Shown here one piece after another: positions 32,709 through 41,454 of a stretch of 64,000 bases of DNA; within the stretch, counting starts at the first letter, position 1; the number at the start of each line of letters is the position of its first letter. The notes below the pieces were generated by a model. The model had not been told where the DNA came from, did no database searches, and saw only the letters and a list, made by a program, of their open reading frames with translations. The DNA is from Rhodococcoides kyotonense (GTDB lineage: Bacteria; Actinomycetota; Actinomycetes; Mycobacteriales; Mycobacteriaceae). Where the stretch lies: positions 83,202-147,201 of the forward strand of contig NZ_LVHI01000002.1 of assembly GCF_001645385.1 (NCBI RefSeq), given 5' to 3'. The position numbers and the translations under genes are program-made.

Positions 32709-33783
32709 GGCGTTTCAACAATTGCGGCAACGTGACGGCGAGGTCGTGCTCGGCTTCGACTCGGCGTCGGGCGGTCTCCCCGAGCCGTCGACGCATGCTT
32801 CCGTCGGCCAGTACACCCTCGATCGCCGTCGCGAGTGCGGCTGAGTTTCCTGGTTCGACCAGCACTCCCGCTCCGCCGGTGAGAAACTCGGTGGTCCCGC
32901 CGTGATCGGTCCCGACGACGGGTAGTCCGTGGGACATCGCCTCGAGGACGGACAGGGGACCGGCCTCCGGCGAGGTGCTCGCGGACACCGCGACGTCCCA
33001 TCGACGTAGCGCGGCATCGGTGTCGGTATGACCGAGGAATTCGACGCGGCCCGCCAGATCGGCTTGGGCAGCACGACGTTTCAACTCCTCGACGTAGGCG
33101 GCGTCGCCGGGGAAGCTGCCGCCGGCGAGCTCGAGCCGGACGCCGGGGAGCGACGCCACGGCGTCGAGAAGGACGGTGTGTCCCTTCCACGGCGTGAGCA
33201 GCGCGACCATCCCGACGACGGGCGGATCGTGAAGGTCCCCGCCGTACTGTTCGACCGGCCATCGAACACCGTTGTGCGACACGACGGTCGGTACTCCGGC
33301 GGCTTTCAGTGGAACCGCGGTGGCCTCCGACACCGACACCGCGACGCGGATCGCGGGTTTGCTGAGCGCGACGACGGCCTTCTGCTTCGCGCTCGTCATC
33401 GTGTCGTGTACGAGCCACGACGCACCTCGCTTCGGTCCCGCCACACGGGCGACCGGAAGTGCGAACAGCGAGTTGACGACCGTCGACGTTCCGGGGGAGC
33501 GGACAATCGGTCGCACCGACCGGCCGGCGGCCAACCATCGACCGACCAGTCGACACGCTGCGACACCGCGTGCAAGCCCCCGCTCACCACCGAGACTCAG
33601 CTCCGGAATGGCGATGTGGCGCACTCCGTCCGGTAGCGACTCGGACAGGCGACCGGTGGGGCATGCAACCACCGCCCGGTGCCCTGCGGTCTCGGCCTCG
33701 TCGACAAGATTCAGCAGAACCTTCTCGGCCCCCGAAACCTGGCCGGTATGTGCGATGAACACGATCGTCGCAGCATCGGTCAT
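32698..33783 (-). CDS. Glycosyltransferase family 4
   Basis: A 361-residue GT-B fold glycosyltransferase. N-terminal loop GQVSGAEKVLLNLV, acceptor-domain strands, and the donor-binding domain starting at VVGMVALLTPWKGH with the retaining-enzyme motif E-x7-E in EAGPLSVLEAMSHGLPVVG. It should add a sugar from a nucleotide donor during assembly of the polysaccharide unit on the inner face of the membrane. It is the last gene of the exopolysaccharide operon and follows the lipase gene by 30 nt. Confidence 0.87.
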   Translation of the reverse strand: MTDAATIVFIAHTGQVSGAEKVLLNLVDEAETAGHRAVVACPTGRLSESLPDGVRHIAIPELSLGGERGLARGVAACRLVGRWLAAGRSVRPIVRSPGTSTVVNSLFALPVARVAGPKRGASWLVHDTMTSAKQKAVVALSKPAIRVAVSVSEATAVPLKAAGVPTVVSHNGVRWPVEQYGGDLHDPPVVGMVALLTPWKGHTVLLDAVASLPGVRLELAGGSFPGDAAYVEELKRRAAQADLAGRVEFLGHTDTDAALRRWDVAVSASTSPEAGPLSVLEAMSHGLPVVGTDHGGTTEFLTGGAGVLVEPGNSAALATAIEGVLADGSMRRRLGETARRRVEAEHDLAVTLPQLLKRLTE

Positions 33784-33813
33784 GTTCGACCCTTCTTCGT
33801 TCGTGGTGGTGGG

Positions 33814-35031
33814 TTACGAGCCGCAGGTGTTCGGCGGCGGGGTGCCCGCGACACGCCCGTCGACCCAGTCCTGCACTGTCGACCCGATGTTCAGAATGCC
33901 GTGCCCCTGTCCGGGTGCCGCGACGAGTTGCACGACGTCGCCGGCCGCGCACGCCTCACCCACTGCGGCCCGGGTCCACGAGGGAGTGATGAGGGCATCC
34001 TGATCGCCGTACGCGACCAGCATCGGCTTCTGCGCGCGGGTTCTCGGAACGCTGTATTCGGCCAGCCATTCGCGTAGCCGCTCTGCGGCCTCGGGGCTCG
34101 ACGGCAGGTAGTCCGACGCCGGGGTGTCCTCGGCGATATCGGCCTGCAGTTGAGCCTTCTCACCGATGCAGGTGTCGAAGGCGTCCACGCGGCTCGCCAA
34201 TGTTCCGTGCACGTAGTCGTCGAGGTTCAGTTCGGGGTGCTTGACCTGCAGTCCCTGCAGGAGCGACGGCAGCACCGTGATCTGCTCGGGCGTCAATGTG
34301 CCGGCGAGCATGGAGTCGACGAACGGTGTCAGATCGGTGGCCGGGGCGACGCTGATGGAACCGAGGAGATTCAGGCCCTGCCCGTAGTCCCCGGACAAGT
34401 CGTTCGCGGACCACACAGCCTGTCCACCTTGAGACACGCCGTACCCGAGCCAGGTGTCGGACGTGTTCGGCTCGACTTCCTTCGCAGCCCGCACGGCATC
34501 GATGACGTTGTATCCCGCGGTGACCGGTTCGAGGTACGGGTGCGAGCGAGGGGTTCCCAGACCCTCGTAGTCGGTCATTGCCACGACGTAACCGTTCACG
34601 AGGAACGGAATGACGGTCGGCAGGTTGCCGAGGAGACCGATGTGTTTCGACGGCGCGCACCGACTCGACGACCCGGTGGTCGCGTGGCCCACCGACACGA
34701 TCGGCCAGCCACCCGCAGGAGGGTCACCCTGTGGAACGAACACGACCCCGGTGACTTCGGTGGGGGAGGAGTCGATTCCCGACGTCGACTGGTAACGAAC
34801 GGCGACGGTCTTCTGCGTCACGGTATCGAGGGCCGCATACCCCTGGAAGTCCGTCGGCTCGGCGAGCAACGTGCCCGGTGCTTCCGGGGTCGAACTCGTG
34901 GTCGCGGAGGATTGGTCGTTTTCGCCCGACGAGCAGGCGGCGATCAGCAGTACGACGAGCATCGGTGCCAGCCTGCGCACCGATGCGAGGCTGGTAGCAG
35001 GGTGCGCGCCCCCGGCGCTAAGCCCGAACAT
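33814..35031 (-). CDS. Secreted lipoprotein lipase (LIP family)
   Basis: A 405-residue protein of the secretory lipase (LIP) family: lipoprotein signal with LLIAACSS, strand WPIVSVGHAT, nucleophile elbow YGVSQGGQ, catalytic Asp expected in VAYGDQDALI and His in GQGHGI. ATG 35031 is in frame and overlaps the acyltransferase gene by 14 nt; GTG 34980 would give a more typical signal peptide (RRLAPMLVVLLIAAC). Family members hydrolyse acyl esters and lipids outside the cell. In this exopolysaccharide operon, next to an acyltransferase, it may remove or transfer acyl groups on the exported glycan or glycolipid. Confidence 0.85.
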   Translation of the reverse strand: MFGLSAGGAHPATSLASVRRLAPMLVVLLIAACSSGENDQSSATTSSTPEAPGTLLAEPTDFQGYAALDTVTQKTVAVRYQSTSGIDSSPTEVTGVVFVPQGDPPAGGWPIVSVGHATTGSSSRCAPSKHIGLLGNLPTVIPFLVNGYVVAMTDYEGLGTPRSHPYLEPVTAGYNVIDAVRAAKEVEPNTSDTWLGYGVSQGGQAVWSANDLSGDYGQGLNLLGSISVAPATDLTPFVDSMLAGTLTPEQITVLPSLLQGLQVKHPELNLDDYVHGTLASRVDAFDTCIGEKAQLQADIAEDTPASDYLPSSPEAAERLREWLAEYSVPRTRAQKPMLVAYGDQDALITPSWTRAAVGEACAAGDVVQLVAAPGQGHGILNIGSTVQDWVDGRVAGTPPPNTCGS

Positions 35032-36307
35032 CTCGCAACAGGGACAGAGGGTCGCTGCACAGTTGCTCGAGGGCGGACTCGACGACCTCCGAGTCGATCA
35101 TCTTGTCGCAGAACGAGGCCGTGTAGGTACGGCCGCCGGCAACCTCGGCGATCAACATGGTGACGCCGTCGGGTCCATCTGGTTCCAAGGACGCGGCGAT
35201 CTGCGGCGGTCGCCCGTCGTTCGCCCACTTCAGATGGTCGAACATGCGTAGTTTGCCGAGGTCACTGACTGCCAGGCGAAGCCGGTCGGGAACGTCGACG
35301 GCGCCGCCCGGTTCGGGCGTCGCCGGACGCGAACGCCACGACAGCAGTCTGTCCTTGACCTCGGACATACCGAGAATGGCGACGGGCCACCCGGAATCGA
35401 TGACCTGCTTCATCGCGGACGCGATGTCCACGGGTGAGAGGTCGACGGGAAGGTGCAGCGGGATGCCGACCGCGAAATTACCGTGCGACGCAAGATGTTC
35501 CGGACCCAAATAGCGGCGAGAATTGAACAGAATCATGACCTGCTCGGACAGCGGCACGTTCTGTGCCAGCAGTGCGGCGCGCCAGAGCGCCACCGAAATC
35601 GATGCCGCGGTTGCGCCTGCCGCATTCTCGGACGCCCATCGGTGGAGTTCGCTCACACGCGCAGGCTCCATGTATGCCGAGCGGCTGACCTTTGCCGACT
35701 CCCAGTTCTCGATCCTCTTCGTCGGCACCTTCTCGGACGCGCCCGTGTTCTTGTGCTGTTTCCGGAGGCGCCAGAAATCCCGCAGTGCAGCAGGTTTCGC
35801 GGAATAGTGCTTACGCAACGCGGTCGACGTCGAGCCATCGGGCAGTCCGGTGGCCAGGCCGCGGGCACGTGCGTCGTCGACGTCGCCCGAGAACGCCGCC
35901 ATGAGCATCAGGCCCATCTGCCCGTCACCGATGCCGTGCGACAGATCGACGGCGAGATAGTCACCGCAGATGATCACTTCCAGGGCCTTTTTCGGCCCCG
36001 GACGGTTCCTGATCGCGGTGAGCAGGCGCCCGAGATCCGTTGTGTCGAGGTCGGGGAGTGTCAGTACGGCGCTGTTGTTCTCGCCGGTGCGATACTCCCA
36101 GTCGCGACTGTCGTGCTGCGGTTCGAGAGCCAATCGGGGTGTCGCGGAGGATTGCTCGGCTGCGTTCATCACCGCACGTGCCGTGGCCGCGTCCAGTCCC
36201 TTGGTCGGACCCGTCAGTGCGATGATGCGTGCGTCCGCGAAGACTCGGTCCATCGCGGTCGATCGGTAGCGAGGGCGGGCTGCACCGGGAGCGTCAGATC
36301 GCGGCAT
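35018..36307 (-). CDS. Condensation-domain-like acyltransferase
   Basis: A 429-residue protein of the condensation/acyltransferase (wax ester synthase, Pap-like) fold. The active-site motif HxxxDG is present as HGIGDG (His124, Asp128), followed later by the ILFNSRRYL latch segment. Start ATG 36307 has AGGAGG 5 nt upstream and overlaps the preceding glycosyltransferase gene by 14 nt. Relatives acylate sugars or alcohols in trehalose lipids and polyketide lipids of mycolate actinobacteria. In this operon acylation of the polysaccharide repeat is the simplest guess. The downstream lipase gene overlaps it. Confidence 0.78.
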   Translation of the reverse strand: MPRSDAPGAARPRYRSTAMDRVFADARIIALTGPTKGLDAATARAVMNAAEQSSATPRLALEPQHDSRDWEYRTGENNSAVLTLPDLDTTDLGRLLTAIRNRPGPKKALEVIICGDYLAVDLSHGIGDGQMGLMLMAAFSGDVDDARARGLATGLPDGSTSTALRKHYSAKPAALRDFWRLRKQHKNTGASEKVPTKRIENWESAKVSRSAYMEPARVSELHRWASENAAGATAASISVALWRAALLAQNVPLSEQVMILFNSRRYLGPEHLASHGNFAVGIPLHLPVDLSPVDIASAMKQVIDSGWPVAILGMSEVKDRLLSWRSRPATPEPGGAVDVPDRLRLAVSDLGKLRMFDHLKWANDGRPPQIAASLEPDGPDGVTMLIAEVAGGRTYTASFCDKMIDSEVVESALEQLCSDPLSLLRDVRA

Positions 36308-37403
36308 CGACGACCTCCTGCATCCGGTCGCGGAAGTTGGCGCGCGAGAAGCCTTCTGCCCATGTGCGAATCTCGTTACGGTCGAACTCGCTCGGGGAGA
36401 ACGACCTCATCGCTTCCGCGAAGCCGGCCACGATCTCGTCGTCCGAACCGAATGCGACATGAAGGCCGGTCTTGCCGGGCAACACCGTGTCGACGGCCCC
36501 ACCCTCGCCGAGAGCGATGACCGGGGTGCCGGTGGCCATCGACTCCACGGGAACGATGCCGAAATCCTCGATACCGGGCATCAGAAGAGCGCGCGTCTTG
36601 CGGTGCAGTTCCAGAAGCTTCTCGTGAGACACCCGGCCGAGGAACGTCGTCTTCGGACCCGCGAGCTCCCGACACTGCTCCATCGCTCTACCATCACCGG
36701 CGACGACCAGCGGAACGTTCGCTTCGGCAGCTGCGCGCACCGCGATGTCGGGTCGCTTGTACGGAACCAGACGCCCGGCGAGCAGGAAGAAGTCCTCGCG
36801 CTCGACCGACGTGTCGGGTGTGAACCCCTCGATGTCGACGGGCGGGTGCACGACGACGGCGTCGTCCCTGCCCCACCAATTCGAGATGCGCTCGGCCACC
36901 GCCGTCGAGTTCGCGACGACGGTGGTCAACTTGGGGGCCGCCGACGTCTCGCACTTGCGTGCCACAGCAGACAGCGCGGTCAGAATTCCCGCACCGACCT
37001 TGCCGCCACCTTCACCGGCACGCAGTTCCGGATCCCACGCCCACCGCGCTGGACTGTGGACGTAGGCGACGACCGGGGCGTCCGTCGCGAACACGGTCTG
37101 TGTGGCGAACGCGTGATGGCTGACGACGACGGCGGAATAGTCGTCGAGCTTCAACCGCCGGAAGGCGACCGGCATCAACGGCAGCACCGGGGCGTAGGAA
37201 CGCTGGCCGATGGCGTTGTAGATGTTGTTGAGAAAGGTGGTGTGCGGCGGTGAGGACAGGCCGGGAGGAATGCCTTCGGCGCGGGCGATGGGGGCGAAGA
37301 CGTCCGCGTGCGGCCAGTGGAGTGCCAGCTGCTCCATGACGTGTTCCGACCCGGCGATCTCGGTGAATCGCTCGTGTACGAGGGCGATCTTGTCAGTTGG
37401 CAC
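36294..37403 (-). CDS. Glycosyltransferase family 4
   Basis: A 369-residue GT-B glycosyltransferase: IALVHERFTEIAGSEHVMEQL at the N-terminus, donor-domain strand FFLLAGRLVPYKRPD, and the E-x7-E motif in EDFGIVPVESMATGTPVI. The layout resembles WbaZ-type mannosyl- or fucosyltransferases that build polysaccharide repeat units. GTG start with GGAGGT about 8 nt upstream; the frame overlaps the Wzz-like gene by 11 nt. Confidence 0.88.
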   Translation of the reverse strand: MPTDKIALVHERFTEIAGSEHVMEQLALHWPHADVFAPIARAEGIPPGLSSPPHTTFLNNIYNAIGQRSYAPVLPLMPVAFRRLKLDDYSAVVVSHHAFATQTVFATDAPVVAYVHSPARWAWDPELRAGEGGGKVGAGILTALSAVARKCETSAAPKLTTVVANSTAVAERISNWWGRDDAVVVHPPVDIEGFTPDTSVEREDFFLLAGRLVPYKRPDIAVRAAAEANVPLVVAGDGRAMEQCRELAGPKTTFLGRVSHEKLLELHRKTRALLMPGIEDFGIVPVESMATGTPVIALGEGGAVDTVLPGKTGLHVAFGSDDEIVAGFAEAMRSFSPSEFDRNEIRTWAEGFSRANFRDRMQEVVDAAI

Positions 37404-38673
37404 GGGTGTCCACCTCCGTGTTCTGTTGCGGTGTCGCCTGGTTGGCCTGATGGTCTTTGTTCTTGTTCTTGTTCTTCGGTTGCAGAACCAGGAACGACGA
37501 AATTCCGAATTCGTGAATCTGCTTCAGTGCACGCGCCGCGGCCTTCTTGTCCTTGCCGGCCTTGGAGACCAGAACCGCGACGGTATCGATGTCGGCGACA
37601 TCGACTGCACGCCACCACTCGTCGGTGAGTCCCATCGTCACGACCACGGGACGACCGGCTGCCGCATCGGCGGCGTATCCGCGGGTCGGTCGATATACGG
37701 CTTCGTCTCCGACGAGGACCACGACCACCGCATCTCGTTTGCTCGCTGCGTGCCGCGCATTGCTCGCGGACACGGAACTTCCGCGGTGAAGACTGTCGAT
37801 GCGCGACGCCAGAATCGGAGGCAGATCGCCGGACGACGTCGCGTCGAACGCAGCGCCGTTCTTCTTCGCGACCCGCCTGGCCCAGGAACGGTTGGGCGAC
37901 GAGCCGAACCGGCCACGCAGCAGAACGATCAGTTCCGCCGCCACCACCAACGTGGCCAACGCTGCCACCAGAGCTTCGGACATCGGTTTGGGAGACACCG
38001 GCGTGGTGTTCTGCTCCGGGCTCGACAGCACGACCAGCTGGTCTCCGCCGCCGCTTTGCAGCTGCGAGAGCTGTTGTTGCAGTTGCGACAGCTGTGTCTC
38101 GGCGGCGCTACGGTTCGGGTCATCGGCGGCGAGAGAGTTGACCCGAGCTTCCGCCGCCGCGATAGAAGCCTGAGCCTGCTCGACCTGGCCCTGGGTGTCG
38201 CGCGCGTAGTTGGCGTTGGCTGCCTGCGCCACGGTGGTGACCATGGACTGCGCAAGGGCGAGGGCTGTTTCGGGCGAGTCCGTCGTGACCGTGTACGTCA
38301 ACAGCGCTGGAGAGGTGCCGGGGACGAGTTCGAGACTTGCGCTGAGTTGTCCGGCATCCATGTCCGTGTCCACCTCGGACAGAACCTGATTCAACACGTC
38401 CGTGTCCGTGGCCAGCTGTTCGAACGGTGCACGCATCTGTTCGATGAACGCGTCGCCCGGGATGAGTGTCTGCGCTGGCTTGATTTCCGTGACGATCGAG
38501 GCGGAGTACTGCTTCTCCGTCAGCTCACTGCGGACGTAGAACACGCCGGCCCCCACGAGAACTGCGATGACGAACGCGGGCAGGAGAGCGCGCCCGAGTT
38601 CTCGCATGTGCCCCGCCAGATCGATGGGCGGAGGAACGTCACCGCGATGCACGGCATCGTCTACGGGCGCCAA
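37393..38673 (-). CDS. Wzz-like chain-length protein with degenerate kinase-like C-terminus
   Basis: A 426-residue polysaccharide co-polymerase. TM1 is ~29-47, an extracytoplasmic Wzz part follows with a Gln-rich coiled coil (~160-207), TM2 is ~233-252. The cytoplasmic part (~260-400) ends with VAVLVSKAGKDKKAAARALKQI and FLVLQPK, resembling the end of a bacterial tyrosine-kinase (BY-kinase) or ParA-like domain, but no Walker A GKT/S motif is present and the tail (KNKNKNK, Gln/Asn-rich) has no tyrosine cluster. So it should control glycan length but probably not phosphorylate. The start is TTG with AGGAG 6 nt upstream; no separate kinase or phosphatase gene is nearby. Confidence 0.8.
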   Translation of the reverse strand: MAPVDDAVHRGDVPPPIDLAGHMRELGRALLPAFVIAVLVGAGVFYVRSELTEKQYSASIVTEIKPAQTLIPGDAFIEQMRAPFEQLATDTDVLNQVLSEVDTDMDAGQLSASLELVPGTSPALLTYTVTTDSPETALALAQSMVTTVAQAANANYARDTQGQVEQAQASIAAAEARVNSLAADDPNRSAAETQLSQLQQQLSQLQSGGGDQLVVLSSPEQNTTPVSPKPMSEALVAALATLVVAAELIVLLRGRFGSSPNRSWARRVAKKNGAAFDATSSGDLPPILASRIDSLHRGSSVSASNARHAASKRDAVVVVLVGDEAVYRPTRGYAADAAAGRPVVVTMGLTDEWWRAVDVADIDTVAVLVSKAGKDKKAAARALKQIHEFGISSFLVLQPKNKNKNKDHQANQATPQQNTEVDTRAN

Positions 38674-38858
38674 GAGGGGCTCCTAAGGTCGCATCTGTCA
38701 ACGTGGCCGAGTGTTACCCGCCCGGGAGTGTCGTCAATCTCGATCATAACGCGATGTGAAAGATCAAGCGGTGCAGCGTGACCGGTGGGAACGTGCACGA
38801 AACTTGCTTTCGGTTCCATAGCCGGCGGCGTGTCCGATACGGTCGGTGACGCGATCAT
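38661..38858 (-). CDS. Small protein with strong ribosome binding site, between Wzx and Wzz genes
   Basis: A 65-residue open frame starting at ATG 38858 with AAGGAGG 5 nt upstream, one of the best Shine-Dalgarno sequences in the window. It lies 24 nt after the flippase stop and its last 13 nt overlap the TTG start of the Wzz-like gene, so it may be a coupling leader that helps ribosomes reach the weak TTG. The product (start MIASPTVSDTPPAMEPK, later VMIEIDDTPGRVTLGHV) has no signal peptide or membrane segment and no family recognised by me. It fills almost all of the gap between the two genes. Confidence 0.55.
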   Translation of the reverse strand: MIASPTVSDTPPAMEPKASFVHVPTGHAAPLDLSHRVMIEIDDTPGRVTLGHVDRCDLRSPSWRP

Positions 38859-38882
38859 GCGAACCTCCTTCTCTGCAGCGTC

Positions 38883-40400
38883 TCAACGGCGCGCATGGCG
38901 GCCCTTGTTCGCGGACGGAAGCGGCGAATCGATGGCACCGATGGCGACCATGGCGAAAACCACGACTCCGACCAGCGCGGCGGCGACGATCGAGATGGGG
39001 AGCCAGATCGCCGAAAACGCCTGAACGGCAAAGTACCCGACCGCGGATACCGCCGCGCACACGACGATCACTGCCGCGACCGATCGGACGGGTAGTACCC
39101 CCGACATCGGCATACTGCGTTCGATGACGATCCACAGCAGCACCAGCGTCACCCCGATCGTGACGACCGTGGAGATCGCGGCGCCGTCGAACGACATACG
39201 CGGAATCAGAACCAGATTGAGGCCGACGTTGATCGCCAGTCCGAGAAGCGCGACCAGTGGATAGTGGCGTTGCATGCCCGCCGACGCGAGCACGAAGATC
39301 CCGAGCATCACGAGAGACATGAGGGCCGCGCCCAGCACGAGCAGTCGCGCCGCCTGCGCACCGTCGACGAATCGCTCGCCGTAGAGCAGCCGGATGAGCG
39401 GCTCTGCCGAGGGCCAGAGCGCGGCGACGGCCATGGCGCCGAAGACGATGAACAACGTTGCCGCCGAACGTGATCGCTCACGGAACGTCGTCAGATCGTC
39501 CGGCCAGGACGCGATCAGCAACGTGCTCACCGGGGCGACCGCCGCGAGCGTGAACGTGTCGATCATGTCGGAGAACTTGTAGCCGATCGAGTAGAGGCCG
39601 ACGGCGTCGAAGTCATCGAGCAGACTCAGCATCAACATGTCGATCTTCAGCATCGCGATGGTCAGCGCGAAACCGATCGCCAGCGGAACTGCTTCCCTGA
39701 GATACGCACTCCAGCGGCGTATCTCGATGTGCCGGGATGGCCGCAATCCGACCGATCGGCTGCGGATTCCGAAGCCCTTCGTCACGAGTTTGAAGATCTC
39801 GTTGGCGACGGCGGGAAGTACGAACCACAGCAGTGTCGGCGCGAACACCGCGGCGAGAACGGTCAGTGCGAGTTGAAGTACCTGACCGACGCTTTCGGCG
39901 ACGGCCACGAGGAGCAGTCGGTGCCGAGCCTGAAAGAGCACGGACAGTGCATGACTCGGTGTCGCGAAGACGACGACGAGACCACCGACGGCGGTAGCGA
40001 GCACGACCTCGGACGGATATCCCAGCACCACGGTGTAGCCGATCGCCAGCACATAGCCGACCAGTCCCAGCACGAAACGCAGTGCGAGGAAAGACGATGC
40101 GGTCCGTGCGATCTCCTCGGCGTCGTGGTCGATGAGTCGGGCCAACACGACTCGGCCGACTCCCAGATCGGTCACGACCGACATCAGGCCGAGAAGTGCG
40201 AAGACGAAACTGAACTGACCCCACTCGTCGGGACTGAGGGTGCGAGCGATGACCACGCTGCCGATCCAACCGAGAGCCGCGACGACGACGCGGCTCATCA
40301 GAACGGCTGCGGTCGCCCGGGCCGCGGCTTTCGGGTCCGCCGCGATCGCTCGATAGTCGGGTGGTGTCTCCATCCCGTCCGGGACAGTCGTTTCGGTCAT
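38883..40400 (-). CDS. Polysaccharide flippase (Wzx-like)
   Basis: A 505-residue integral membrane protein with about 12-14 hydrophobic helices and the MATE/PST-type N-terminus (MSRVVVAALGWIGSVVIARTLSPDEWGQFSF). Such flippases turn the undecaprenyl-linked repeat unit to the outer face of the membrane before polymerisation. It starts 4 nt after the glycosyltransferase stop. A GtrA or lipid II flippase is less likely given the surrounding sugar-transferase, polymerase and Wzz genes. Confidence 0.87.
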   Translation of the reverse strand: MTETTVPDGMETPPDYRAIAADPKAAARATAAVLMSRVVVAALGWIGSVVIARTLSPDEWGQFSFVFALLGLMSVVTDLGVGRVVLARLIDHDAEEIARTASSFLALRFVLGLVGYVLAIGYTVVLGYPSEVVLATAVGGLVVVFATPSHALSVLFQARHRLLLVAVAESVGQVLQLALTVLAAVFAPTLLWFVLPAVANEIFKLVTKGFGIRSRSVGLRPSRHIEIRRWSAYLREAVPLAIGFALTIAMLKIDMLMLSLLDDFDAVGLYSIGYKFSDMIDTFTLAAVAPVSTLLIASWPDDLTTFRERSRSAATLFIVFGAMAVAALWPSAEPLIRLLYGERFVDGAQAARLLVLGAALMSLVMLGIFVLASAGMQRHYPLVALLGLAINVGLNLVLIPRMSFDGAAISTVVTIGVTLVLLWIVIERSMPMSGVLPVRSVAAVIVVCAAVSAVGYFAVQAFSAIWLPISIVAAALVGVVVFAMVAIGAIDSPLPSANKGRHARR

Positions 40401-40404
40401 CCGT

Positions 40405-41454
40405 TCACACTCCGGCGCCTCGGTACGCCTGCGCGGTCTTCTCGGCCGTTTGTCGCCAGCTCATTCGAGAGGCCGCCGCGACAGCCGCCGTGGTCGACGC
40501 GTCTCGTGCGGCGTCGTCGAAGACGAGTGGGCGAATGGCGTCCGCCCAGTCGGAGACGCGTTCGGACGTCAGCAGGGTCGCGCCGTCGCCGACGACGTCG
40601 GGGAGTGCACCGACCGCGCTGGCGACGACGGCACCGCCACATGCCATTGCTTCGACGGGTGGCAGGCCGTAGCCCTCGTAACGCGACGCGTACGCGGTCA
40701 CCGTTGCGGCCGCGTAGAGCGCAGGAAGGTCGTCGAGGTCGACGTAACCGAGGCCGACGGCCGACGTCGGCTTGTCGGGACCCGTCGATCCGGCTCCCGC
40801 GAGGAGGCATGGGACGCCGACCTTCTCGGCCGCGTCCGCGACGAGTTGGACGTTCTTGCGAGGTTCGACGGTACCGACCTGCATGACGAACTTCTCCGGC
40901 AGCGAGTATTTCGCGCGGACCGCCTCGACCTCCTCTTCTTTCGGGGGCCGCGCCCATGCGGCGGGTGCCAGCTCCGTCACCACTGCGTCGCGTCCGCTCA
41001 CCGACTTGATTCGGTCGGCGGTGAACTGAGAGACGGCGAGGAGGAGATCTGCGCGTCGGAGTGTGTGCCGCACGAGGCGCTGCTCTCCCAGAGCTCGGAA
41101 CCGGCTCGATGCCGACGGCATGTCGATCACCGAAAGGTCGTGCACGGTGGCGACTTTGAACGCTCGGGTCACGAGCGGGAGGTCCACATCCAAGCCGTGG
41201 ACGACATCGGCGGGTCCGACGGGGAGTGCGCCGAGCACGGCGCGGACGGCGCCGTCGGCAACCCTGCGCGTCGACGGCGTGACGGCCGCGGGCAGCTCGC
41301 CGACGGCATCTTCCTGCACGACGGCGTTCAGGTCGGCTCCCGGAAGCTGCTCGGGGAGCTCGTTCAGTAACTCGCGGATGTAGGTCTGAACCCCGCTTCC
41401 GCCGGGCCGAAGCGCGAGCGCACCGTAGACGTATCGTGTTGCGCCGCTGCGCAT
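40405..41454 (-). CDS. Glycosyltransferase family 4
   Basis: A 349-residue GT4 enzyme: the N-terminal strand YVYGALALRPGGSGVQTYIREL, VHDLSVIDMP, donor-binding MQVGTVEPRKNV, and the E-x7-E motif in YEGYGLPPVEAMACGG. ATG 41454 is the only start that keeps the first Rossmann strand; AGGAG precedes it. This start means the gene overlaps the end of the polymerase gene by 91 nt in another frame, unusually long for this operon. Mannosyltransferase specificity is common for this subgroup, but not certain. Confidence 0.85.
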   Translation of the reverse strand: MRSGATRYVYGALALRPGGSGVQTYIRELLNELPEQLPGADLNAVVQEDAVGELPAAVTPSTRRVADGAVRAVLGALPVGPADVVHGLDVDLPLVTRAFKVATVHDLSVIDMPSASSRFRALGEQRLVRHTLRRADLLLAVSQFTADRIKSVSGRDAVVTELAPAAWARPPKEEEVEAVRAKYSLPEKFVMQVGTVEPRKNVQLVADAAEKVGVPCLLAGAGSTGPDKPTSAVGLGYVDLDDLPALYAAATVTAYASRYEGYGLPPVEAMACGGAVVASAVGALPDVVGDGATLLTSERVSDWADAIRPLVFDDAARDASTTAAVAAASRMSWRQTAEKTAQAYRGAGV

